Source: Polytrichum commune (taxonomy: Eukaryota > Streptophyta > Polytrichopsida > Polytrichales > Polytrichaceae). From it: DNA of 64,000 bases. The notes under the pieces are model-generated. The model searched no databases, was not told the origin of the DNA, and worked only from the letters and a program-made list of their open reading frames with translations. The position numbers were made by a program, and so were the translations under genes. The DNA is taken from positions 33,963,501 to 34,027,500 of the forward strand of contig OX485805.1 of the NCBI GenBank assembly GCA_950295325.1, given 5' to 3'. How positions within the stretch are numbered: position 1 is the stretch's first letter; the number at the start of each line of letters is the position of its first letter. This document shows positions 23,500 through 32,775 of the stretch, piece after piece.

Positions 23500-23830
23500 T
23501 GCAAGTTTTGAGAGATTTCAGATTGAGAGCTTGTGTGAAAGCTTTTGAGTTTGTGAAAGCTTTCATTGTGAAAGCTTGTGAGTTTGTGAAAGCTTTCAGT
23601 GTGAGAGTTTGTGAGTTTCAAAAGCTTGAGAGCTTGAGTAGGAAAGCTTCAGAGTTTCGGATTGAGAGCTTGAGGGTGATCTTTAGAAGCTTCAGAGTTT
23701 AAGGAAGCTTCAGAGTTGAAGCTTGAGAGTTTAGGGAAGCTTCAGAAGTGAAGCTTGAGAGTTTAGGGAAGCTTGAGAGTTTAGGAAAGCTTGAGAGTTC
23801 AGAAGCTTGAGAGCTACAAGGTTGTGAGTT
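23500..23830 (+). repeat. AAGCTT-rich minisatellite in the leader region
   Basis: Degenerate units such as 'gaagcttgagagtttaggg' and 'gtgaaagcttgtgagttt' are repeated in tandem. Open frames across it are products of the repeat. Confidence 0.7.
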
Positions 23831-24183
23831 TTGTGTACATAGGAGTATACTAGGGTTTGTATATAAGCTGTGAAGGCTTGAGGTCTGCATTAGAGAGTTA
23901 TCTGAGTGTGCATTTGAAAGGCAATTGAGTGTGTAGTTGTGAGGATTTCTGGGATTTTCAGAAAGAGAAGAAGCAGGGTTTGAAGTGTGCAGCATTTCAA
24001 TGTAATTTGTTATCCTTTCCAACTCCTCTCACATTCTGAAAATGTTGCTTCTTGAATTCAATTTCTTTTGTTACATGCAATGTGAATTATCACTCTCTTC
24101 TTCATGTTTCATTCTGCATCTCATTATGCATCTCAATTGCTTTATGATTGAAGATTTGCATCATTCTGACCAAAATTTTGCAG

Positions 24184-24211
24184 GCACGGCTGCAAGCAGA
24201 GTAGCTAATAA
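24184..24211 (+). other. Putative 5' UTR exon of the ParB/DGQHR-like gene
   Basis: A short segment lies between acceptor TTTTGCAG (ends 24183) and donor GTGAGT (starts 24212). The following intron would run to acceptor TTCTGTTGCAG at 24909, directly before the ATG, and contains eight type-1 palindromes. Confidence 0.4.
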
Positions 24212-24297
24212 GTGAGTTATATACATATACGTATATATACGTATTCATATATATACGAATACATATATGTACGGACAGGGGATCCCAAAACCATCAC

Positions 24298-24882
24298 ATT
24301 TACGAACGCTCGTTCGTAAATGGACATACACTGCATACCGAACCTCCATTTACGAACGTGCGTTCGTAAATACGCACTCCACGTTCTTTGAAATGATCTA
24401 TATTTACGAACACACGTTCGTAAATATACTCAAAATATCACTCAGAAGGAACCTTAACTTTAATATGAACCTCTATGAATATCTAAAGAACAAATATAAT
24501 TTTGCGAACACCAATAAGACAAATCACATGTACTTACGAAAGATAAATCAACCAAATGTCCGAAAAGATAGACCAAATGGACATATTTACGAACGCACGT
24601 TCGTAAATGAATCCAAATCTATAAAACCAATATCTTTTACAAACGATCGTTCGTAAAAATAACCAAATATATTACAAACACAATCATGACGACTAGTCTC
24701 TTTGATCTTCATATCTTTTACGAACGCTCGTTCGTAAACTCAATACTAAAAAATTATATGTTCTTGCAACCCCTCATTTACGAACGAACGTTCGTAAATA
24801 TAATTACATCAATTGCAAAGACGCATTAATACTGCGTTGTCTGTGGGATATGCATGTCACTTACGAACGTTCGTTCGTAAAG
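24298..24882. repeat. Eight type-1 palindromes upstream of the ATG
   Basis: Sites start at 24298, 24348, 24402, 24585, 24635, 24716, 24776 and 24859, with spacers CT, TG, CA, CA, AT, CT, AA and TT. Sequence between sites is unrelated, so this is not a tandem repeat. The last site ends 28 bp before the ATG. Confidence 0.93.
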
Positions 24883-24909
24883 TCACTAATTGTTTATATT
24901 CTGTTGCAG

Positions 24910-27900
24910 ATGGCAAGATCAAGCAGAAGCGCCATTGAGATGTTCGCGGTGAAGGTCGATGGCCTCCCAGAGTCGGTGTTAGACGATAACGGCAACGACA
25001 ACTATGTCCCCAAGGAAGACTTCATGGGGGAGTGGACGGCACTGCCAGAGAAGATCGGGGACGGCCTCTTCTGCATGCGCTTCACATACGAGCTGGAGAC
25101 AAGACCGGACCAGCCCGAACAGTGGGTTCAAATGAAGACGTGGGAAATAGAGTCCATAGAGGCCCAGGGGGAGTATGTAATTCTGGACATGAAGAACAAG
25201 AAGGATCATATCAACCTCTTGTTGCATTTTCAAAAAAATACCTTCTCCTACCAATATGCCACCAATAACGTAGCGGAAGATGCCAAACACTTCGACCTGG
25301 ACGGCCTCTTCTCCAAATATGCGTTAAGCCCATACTGGACGGCAAGGAAATTGCCGCCCTTGCATTGAACATCTCCAAATACAACAGTGTGGTCACTGAG
25401 GCAAACAAGAAGAAGAAGAGCCCCAGGAAACCATCCACATCAGGGGCAGGAGGATCTAGAAGTGCACCCAGGCCTGTGCCTTCCGCTAGCAGGGCGACGG
25501 AGGGCCCCAGTAGACACTCCACGCCATCGAAGAGGACAAGGGAGGAGATGGAGAAATCGGGAGTAACGGAGACCGCAGAGGTGACCTCGCCTGTCGTAAT
25601 GCCCACCCCCTTGAAAAAGGGTGAGAACCCTGACGCTGTGAAGGCCACGAGGATCCTTCGAGACTTCAACAACTACTCGAAGGATTGCTGGCCCATGGGA
25701 CGCCACTTCACATTCAACGTGGACTGCTTCAAGTGCGAGATGTCCCCCAACAAATGGGTGGTTCGCTCTCGCGAAAGCGGTGGTGTGAAGTGGCAGATAA
25801 ATAATCTAATGAACAACGTCAAGTGGGACAGGCAGACCGTCTGCGTCATGCCGAAAGGGCTGACATCTCGTCCGACGGAGAAGGACTGGACACGGATCCA
25901 GAATGGAGAGTTCTGGATCATAGACGGCCAACACAGCTTGGAGGCGTCCCAGATAATTCTCAAGGACGACAACTTCCAGCATGAGCTGAAGGAAGACTTG
26001 TGCTACTGGAAGGCGTTCTTGGTGTGGTCGGACGATTGGGACAAGCTGCGGAAGATATCCACCTTCCTCAACTCCGGCAACAAGATCAAGGCCTTCGAGG
26101 CGTCGTGGGCAGCCAACATAGTGGCTGCAAGGGACGTCTGGGTCGCCCACGGGTGCCCTCCTAAAGAAAGGGAGAACGCGAAGACGCCGTCTCCACAATG
26201 GAAGGTGAGTTTACGAACGAACGTTCGTAAATATCTTTGACATTCAAAATTTCAAGTTCTTTGACATTCAAACTTACGAACGTGCGTTCGTATTTTGTGC
26301 GTTACTGATGTCTTTCTTGCTGCAGGCATTCTGCGACGCGATGGTGGACAAGTTCTCCTCCATCGACATGAAGTCTACAACAACCAAGTCTGTCCTGGAG
26401 CTCAAGGGTGAGCTCCGCCTCATCTGTTGCAACAGGGACACTTGGGAGTTGTGGACACAATTTTTTGATGCGCACAGCTCGGGCGATCTGGTCAACCCCG
26501 ACACCGAGGAGAAGTACAGCGCGGAGAAGACCGGGGAGGCCCCTCCACTACTGAGGGAGTTCTTCAGGTCCCTTCAAGGGTTAACAGAGTCCAAGTTGCA
26601 GAGGTGCGCGGTGCATCTTCTTGGGAACACAGTGGGAAGAACCATCCCATACCCGAAGATATTTTTGAAGAGGCCAAGACACAAGCCCGGCACGTATTCC
26701 ATCAAGGAATGGTGCGAACACCGCAAGCTGAAGACTGCTGCAATGAGGGAGTTGAGCGCCCTAATACCAGAGTACGCACTCATCCTAGCCGACGGGGACA
26801 TTAATTGGGCCAGCTGGAAGATGTTCAAGGTCGACTACAACATCTCCGGACCCTCAATGCGTTGTCTTGTCAAGGAGCACGCCTCCATTTTGAAGCAGAA
26901 GGGGAACAAGAGGACAAAGAAAACCGAGACGGATCCCCAGGAGGTGGAGCAATACAGAAGCTTTTTGGCGCGGAAGAGGTTGGCCACATTCGAAGGAGTG
27001 GCCAGATTTTGTCTAGTGACAACCAGAGTGGAGAGGGTGACATTCTCCAAGTGGGACCGGACCATGAGCAGGGCCGAGGTGAGGGAGGATCGACAGGGGT
27101 GCCTATTTGCCCTGATCGATTTCAGGGGGATCCCCGGTGCGTCGAGGCAGGGGGGGAAGGACATACCTTTCTACGACCCCTTCATGGCCAAATTCAAGGA
27201 GCACAGGTCTCCGGACATGAAGGAGCCTCACGTTTGGCTGTGGATAGTGGAGCAGGAAAAGCTCTCTGCTGTAGTCGACCTGTACGAGAAGATGATCAAA
27301 TTCGAGTACAGTATCTTCCACAGCACTTACGTGCCCGCCAAGACGGAAGGGATCGTGGCCATCAACGAGGCCAGGGGAAACAAACAGGTGGGGGCGGTCA
27401 GCCTCGTCTTCTTGACGTACAACGCGCTTCGGAATGGGCGAGCCCCTGTCAAGGCGAACACTACGTTCAAGAAGATCTACAGCATCCCCCATCCCCCTCC
27501 TAAGGATCTGCTGCAGGAGACCTTGTACACTGTTCTCCCGGCGATGGAACTCAGGTTGGAGTTCTACGTCTCCGTTTTGCAGAGCGTGGCAATAAGCGGA
27601 GAGACCGTGTACAACGTTTGTGGCGGCAACAAGTTCATGTACGTTGCGATGGTAAGCTCTCCAACTAATATTTACGAACGCTCGTTCGTAAAGTTCACCT
27701 CAACTTGTCTTGGGGTTTGATGACATTGTTTCTCGTCGTTGATGTTTACGAACGCACGTTCGTATATTCTAACATATTTGCTTGAATCTCAGATGCTGGG
27801 GCTGGTCGTCAACAGCTTCATTGAAGCCATCGACGAGGAGGACTTCCACGTGCACAGGGCGAAGGCCTCCACGATGGACCTGGAGGACATGTCCCTCCCG

Positions 27901-29395
27901 AGGACGGACATCAACATGCCCGTCGACGAAGGCATGCCCGCCATGGAGACGGACGACGACGAGCCCGCGCCCTCCTACAACGTCGAGGCGATCCTCCGAT
28001 CCTTGGACGTCACTCCTCTCCGCATTTTGGCGCCGTCGGGAAATCCATCCGACGTGCAAGGGACTCCGGGTGGATACACGGGGGCGTCGGCGGGGACAAC
28101 CCAAGATGTCCTCCCCGCGAGAACGTCTGGAGCGGAGGCATTCGGCACTCCCGGGGGATGCTCGACATCCGTGTCGCCTAGGCCAGTCGTGGTTCCCAAG
28201 ATGGAGAACCTCGACCTTCTGGACCAACGGTCCCGACCGACGTTGGACCAGTACCGCAACACGAGGCGGAGGATGAAGAAGACCCCCTACGTGGAGCTGC
28301 CTCCGGGGGCAATCATCGAGGTCTCCGATGAGGACGAGGGCGACATGGAGATCATGGTCGAGCTGGGGGTAGACTTTGACAAAAACAAGAGGGTCAAAGA
28401 GGAGGCGTTGTCCGTCGCCAAGCTTAACGCCAAGCTCGAGCAAAAGATGAAGGAGGACATGGCGAAGGCGGCAGAGGAGAATGCCAAGAAAATGTTCGCA
28501 ATTCAGGAGGAGCTGAGGCAGTCAAACGAGAAGACGGACGCCATCCTCGCCATGCTCCAGCGTATGCAGAGTTTCTCGGCGCCCCCCCCAGCCGGCCTAC
28601 CCCTTCCCTGGAGGATACCCCTCCCAATCCCCTCCACCGGGCATGTTCACCGGAGGGCCTTCCCGCCAGCAGGCGCCCCACCCGACGCCTGTTGGCACTC
28701 CTCCGCCACCAGAGGTTCCCTCGACCACCTCCCACGATGCTGTGGCGGCGGCCATCCAGGAGGACGAGGATTTACGAACGCGCGTTCGTGAATCTTCAGG
28801 TCCTCCAGTCCTCACCCCTCCCCCTTCAAGGGTAGGACTGCCCTCATACACCGATGCGTCGTCTTTCACCGTCGTCCCCAGGGTAGTAGACAGACATGGC
28901 GATGACTCTGCGCGACACACTGACATGGTCATTGTGGAGGACACGCAGGGGAGCCCCAATGACGCACCAGGGGTGCATGGGATGGACGTGGAAAAAACCC
29001 ATGCGGCGTGGATGGAGGATGTCAGGATGGACGCGCTCGACCTGGGCGCCGAGGAAGAAGACGCGCTGCGCATCCAGGCGACACAGGCGTCTCAACCGGA
29101 GCGTGAGGCAGAGGCCATGGAGACAGAGGCGGCTGCAGCTGTGGAGGTTACGAACGCGCGTTCATTAATCGTTGAGGAGGGACCTGCTGCTCGGTCCAGC
29201 GCCGCTGCCCCTCCCCCCGATGACGAGGTAACTCTCCTCTGAGAATACCATTTTTTTACGAACGCGCGTTCGTAACCTCTCTAACATCGCGATGTTTTTC
29301 TCTTCATCGACATCCAGTGGCCTTGCGAGAGCCCTCTTCAGCGGTCCCCCTTAGGGCCGAACAGTTTTGTAGGACACGGCATCATTTTGCCTTAG
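24910..29395 (+). CDS. ParB/DGQHR-like cluster gene, four coding exons, two frameshifts
   Basis: Coding exons are 24910-26204, 26326-27651, 27793-29227 and 29318-29395, all joined in phase 0 with clear GT-AG sites. Exon 1 carries VCVMPKGLTSRP and then GEFWIIDGQHSLEAS, which matches the VIDGQHRLEAA signature of the ParB/DGQHR fold, except that R of QHR is S. Exon 2 is conserved with the - strand copy (FALIDFRGIPGAS, PHVWLWIVEQEK). Exon 3 has an acidic SIM-like stretch (IIEVSDEDEGDME), a Lys/Glu-rich coiled coil and a Pro-rich tail. Two frame breaks, a one-base loss at about 25315-25330 and one extra C in a C run at about 28583-28591, mean either decay or sequence error. Eleven or more palindromes lie in its introns, coding exon 3 and leader intron. 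Function unknown; DNA binding is inferred from the fold. Confidence 0.72.
26209..26295. repeat. Palindrome pair bracketing intron 1
   Basis: Type-1 sites at 26209-26232 (spacer AA, 4 nt after the donor start) and 26272-26295 (spacer TG, 30 nt before the acceptor end). The intron is 26205-26325. Confidence 0.9.
27670..27767. repeat. Palindrome pair bracketing intron 2
   Basis: Type-1 sites at 27670-27693 (spacer CT) and 27744-27767 (spacer CA) in the intron 27652-27792, one near each splice site. Confidence 0.9.
28770..28793. repeat. Type-1 palindrome inside coding exon 3
   Basis: Spacer CG. The 24-bp site is read in frame as DLRTRVRES, eight codons long, within an otherwise Pro/Ser-rich coding stretch. 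Confidence 0.9.
29147..29170. repeat. Second type-1 palindrome in coding exon 3, partly decayed
   Basis: TTACGAACG cg CGTTCATTAA: the left arm is intact and the right arm has lost one CG. It is read in frame as VTNARSLI. Confidence 0.8.
29255..29278. repeat. Type-1 palindrome in intron 3
   Basis: Spacer CG; lies between donor 29228 and acceptor 29317. The homologous site in the relic copy is 19901-19924. Confidence 0.9.
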
Positions 29396-29556
29396 GAAAA
29401 TGTGATAGACTATCACGTGAGAAATGTAAATATTCAACGGATTAATATATGAGCCTATGTTATCTGCATCGCGTTGCTTCAAATTCTCTGCCCTCGACCC
29501 CTTCTCGTATGTTGTATATGTTGATGAGATTATGTTGATTCTTGCATACCCACCTC

Positions 29557-29714
29557 ATTCGCGAACGCTCGTTCGTGAAAGGCTGCGACCCACTGTCCAC
29601 CTCATTCGCGAACGACCGCTCGTAAATGTACGTGTAGCCGCGCTCACGAACGAGCGCTCGTAAATAATGCGCACCGCCCCCGCAGCCTTCATTCACGAAC
29701 GCTCGTTCGCAAGT
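29557..29714. repeat. Four diverged type-1 palindromes between cluster genes
   Basis: Sites start at 29557, 29604, 29641 and 29691. Arms vary (GCGAACG, CACGAACG), but the CG-nn-CG centre and inverted symmetry are largely kept. They separate the ParB/DGQHR-like gene from the FCP1-like gene. Confidence 0.82.
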
Positions 29715-29845
29715 GTGCCCTTGAGCACATTTTCCTTGCACTCTCCTCACTTCCTCGTCTTTCCCCATAATGCACCGTCTTCATTTTCTACGCAAAATTT
29801 CATTATTGGATCATAGAATTAAACTAGTCGAGTTGTTCATCACAG

Positions 29846-30613
29846 GACCCCCCGGAGATAGGTCACAACCCCTCGACCAGTGGACCTCCCACCCGGCACA
29901 AACCTTTCATCGTTTTTGACCTCAACGGGGTGTTGTGTCACACCCAACACATCCCAAGGGTCCCCACGCGTCCCTTCTGTCACCCGGATGAAAGGGACTA
30001 CGACGGCGAGCTCGACACCCTCATTAACCGCAAGGCTGTCCGCGCCCGTCCCGGCTTGCGTGACTTCCTTCGCGAGGTGGTCGAGTTCGCTCACGTCATT
30101 GTGTGGAGCTCCATGGTCATGGAGAACACCGAGCCCATCGTGCATTTCTTGTTCCGCGATCTCCCGAGCCCTTGCCTCGTCCTCGGCCAAGAGGACTGCG
30201 ACGAGCTGCTCGACGAGAAAGGTCAACCGGTGCCCAAGTTTGGCGGTCGGGGCGGAGGACAACAGTTCCTCAAGGTCCTCCGCTCGAGACTCTGGCGAGG
30301 TGTCCCCCGTCTGCAAGGGACGCCGCACGGGTGGTGGCCGACTCCAGAGAACACCGTCCTCATCGACGACAGCCCCACCAAGAGCATCTTGAACCCCCCG
30401 GGCAACGTCATCTTCCCGGACACTTGGACCGGCGATAGGCAAGACACATTTTTGGTCGATAGGCTAGCCCCCTACCTTAGAAGGCTCGTGCTCCACGCCG
30501 GTAGCATACCATTTTTTGTTAGGTCCAACCCCTTCGGCAATGCGGCGCTAAGCCCCCGCGATAATGTATTCAAGAGCATCATGAGGCTCGCCAAACTCAA
30601 TAAATTGATTTGA
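29846..30613 (+). CDS. FCP1/NIF-like HAD-family phosphatase domain protein
   Basis: The exon opens after acceptor CATCACAG at 29845 and ends TGA 30613, about 255 codons. Motifs of the FCP1-type HAD phosphatases, which dephosphorylate proteins such as the RNA polymerase II tail, are in order: FIVFDLNGVLCHT (motif I, DxN instead of DxD), VIVWSSMVMENTE (motif II) and NTVLIDDSPTKSILNP (acidic motif). The Asn form of motif I occurs in plant relatives and may limit catalysis. The first exon is not located; the frame has no ATG before motif I, and the first in-frame one lies well inside the domain. It lies 450 bp downstream of the ParB/DGQHR-like gene, the same order as the broken pair at 8.9-14.4 kb, so the two probably act or move together. 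No break seen in this copy. Confidence 0.78.
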   Translation, partial: DPPEIGHNPSTSGPPTRHKPFIVFDLNGVLCHTQHIPRVPTRPFCHPDERDYDGELDTLINRKAVRARPGLRDFLREVVEFAHVIVWSSMVMENTEPIVHFLFRDLPSPCLVLGQEDCDELLDEKGQPVPKFGGRGGGQQFLKVLRSRLWRGVPRLQGTPHGWWPTPENTVLIDDSPTKSILNPPGNVIFPDTWTGDRQDTFLVDRLAPYLRRLVLHAGSIPFFVRSNPFGNAALSPRDNVFKSIMRLAKLNKLI

Positions 30614-30724
30614 AATGCCTCCATGTCTTTGCTTGTATCATGTGGTTCACATTTACTAATGCTTGCTTCGTTTTTGGATGTCTTTTGTTGTTGTGATTGT
30701 TGTTGTTGTTGTTCTTGCCCATAG

Positions 30725-31710
30725 TCTGCCCCCATATGCGACGCCCCTGTGGTCGACGGCCCTTCCCGTCCCCTCTCGCCCCCTGCCTCCCCTTCCCGCG
30801 ACGTCACGGACTTCCAAATGCCATCCCTCTACCAGTTCTCGGCGATGGATGCGGCCTCGGCCGTGGATTACTCCCGCGACATCGGCATCGACGACGGCGT
30901 CGTCAACAGCCCGCCCCCCGCACTTGTCGCCCGCGCCTACGCCCCGTCGCCCTCCCCCCTCTCCAAGGAGAAACGGACGCTCGTTCGTTTGGGGCACCTC
31001 TCGCCCTCTAAGGACGACGCCGTCGCTCGTCGCGGGCCGAGCCGGCGTCTCCGCATGGAAGGCCCCCGTTGCCACACCTCCCCCGCCGACTCCGTTCCTC
31101 CCCCCGCAACGTCCTCCGCCATCGTGAGCCCCCCACACCTCGACTCCCCCCCGCCACTCACCAATACAATAGTTCCATCGGCTCCGGATGCTCCCGTCGA
31201 CGCCCCCCTCGTTCCCACCGTTCCCCGCATGGACGTCCCCAAAGCCAAGGTGCCCTCCTCAACCCTAAACCCCTTTCCCGCTTTTGCTTCCCTTGTCTTC
31301 CGTTTGCGTGCCGTTCTCTTTACGAGCGCCCATCCCAAACCGCCCTCATTATTTTCCCCACTCCATTCCTATTCTTATCTTCCTATGACGTTGTTTCGCA
31401 GGTGGTTACCCGCTCGCTTGGTGCCCGGCCCTCCTCCACGTCCTCCTTGGATAGGCACGCCCTCAAGGCCGCATCTTCCGAGTCCGATCGTTGTCTGGCC
31501 CTCCGGAGAAACGCAAGACGTTCCCTTTCGCAAACACCCTCGCATTCTACTTATAATACCACCTCTTACAATTCGGGAGCGCGTCCTGAAACATGCAAGA
31601 ACGACACATATTCCTGTCCAGGCAACACGCAAGGATACAGTCGTGGGCCTGAGATTTTTAGAGCCATGGAGGCCGCCAAAAAAAAGGGCTTAGCCGCCAA
31701 AAAAAAATAG
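30725..31710 (+). CDS. Pro/Ser-rich basic protein, third gene of the cluster
   Basis: A probable exon runs from acceptor CCATAG at 30724 to 31249, with first in-frame ATG at 30818. A second exon runs from 31402 (acceptor TTTCGCAG) to TAG 31710. The intron 31250-31401 joins in phase 0; its donor, AAG/GTGCCC, is weak. The product is low-complexity, rich in Pro, Ser and Arg, and ends in a lysine-rich tail, AAKKKGLAAKKK, that resembles a nuclear localisation signal. A decayed type-1 palindrome at 30973-30988 is read in frame as RTLVR. No family recognised. No equivalent was found beside the - strand copy. Confidence 0.5.
30973..30988. repeat. Probable decayed type-1 palindrome in coding sequence
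   Basis: ACGGACG ct CGTTCGT: one arm mismatch from the 16-bp core. It could be chance, but it lies in the same cluster and in a coding frame like the others. Confidence 0.5.
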
Positions 31711-32080
31711 TGGGTCGGACTAGTGTGACGTCTAGAAGCGTACTAGTGGGACGGACTCCCTAAATGGGCTTAGGTGTAGAACATATTTAAGTGCTTACTT
31801 TCTATGCTATTCCAAGTTACTCAAGACATTGATGGTATTTCCATTATAATTGTATTTCAATCCCAATTAATTCATTCAACTTCCATTCATTCTTCGCACC
31901 TTCCCTTCCATTCATAACGAGTTGTGATTTCATACGCAACTATTTTCATGTATGCCTCACATTTTTGTTCACTTCCATGCCTTTATATATAATAATAGTA
32001 GCATACCATTATACATATGGGATTTTTAGTCGTCATTACTGGTCCAATTTTGAAAGGTGCATCCTTATATAGTCTCATAA
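31711..32080. other. Intergenic, nothing recognised
   Basis: AT-rich spacer between the cluster and retrotransposon debris. Confidence 0.6.
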
Positions 32081-32775
32081 TCAACAAAAAGTCTCCAAAT
32101 ACCGAATATAGTGTTCCATGTGTTGAGCGGCTCTCCGCCTCTTCTCATCCAACTCCTCTAAATCGCCAAGCCTATTTCTCAAAGACTCATTGTCGTTAAG
32201 GCGTGTTCCTATTGCAACCCTCAATGACTCCACCTCAAATTCAATAGGAAGTGTAGCCTCAATACCGTAAACCAAAGAAAACGGAGTAGCTTGTGTGGTC
32301 ACTTTGTACGTCGTTTGATAAGCCCACAAGGCCGCGCTTAACTTGATGTCCCAATCTCTCTTTGAGTCGATAACCGTCTTGCGTAGAATGCCCACTAGAA
32401 TCCCGTTCACCCGCTCCATTTGACCATTAGTTTGAAGGTGATAAGGAGTCGTCTTCCTATGGTTGATTTTGAATCTCTGAGTCATCTCGGAAATGAGGTC
32501 ATTAAGAAAATATGTACCTCTATCACTAACTAGAATCTTCGGACACCCAAATCTAGTAATGATGTTTTCATACATGAAGGCGGCGGCATGTGTTGCCGTG
32601 TCAGTCTTGACCGCTTTGGCTTCCGCCCACTTAGTCAAGTACTCGGTAACTACAACAATGTATGCCATCCCTCTCGAAGAGTGGAGATGGACCTCCCTTA
32701 CATAATCAATTTCCCATTTTTCAAAGGGAACTAATGGTAAGAAAATATGCAATGGCATCTCCATCCTAAGATCAT
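32081..32775 (-). pseudogene. Ty3/gypsy integrase fragment
   Basis: The minus strand encodes the integrase core: DYVREVHLHSSRG, VSDRGTYFLNDL and the TTPYHLQTNGQMERVNG region with the catalytic D, D and E context. It then runs through ALWAYQTTYK to about RNRLGDLEELDEKRRR. It starts at the breakpoint near 32775, where it abuts LTR sequence in the opposite orientation, so it is a rearranged piece. It is a diverged sister of the pol fragment at 37030-39293. Confidence 0.9.

Noticed and set aside
20174-24656. Small open frames containing YERAFVN or YERTFVN
   Set aside because: These peptides are translations of the palindrome itself and appear in both strands and several frames. They are not protein evidence.
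9920-30613. Bacterial contamination as the origin of the ParB-like gene and parS-like sites
   Set aside because: Both copies have conserved GT-AG introns at equivalent positions and are embedded among plant retrotransposons.
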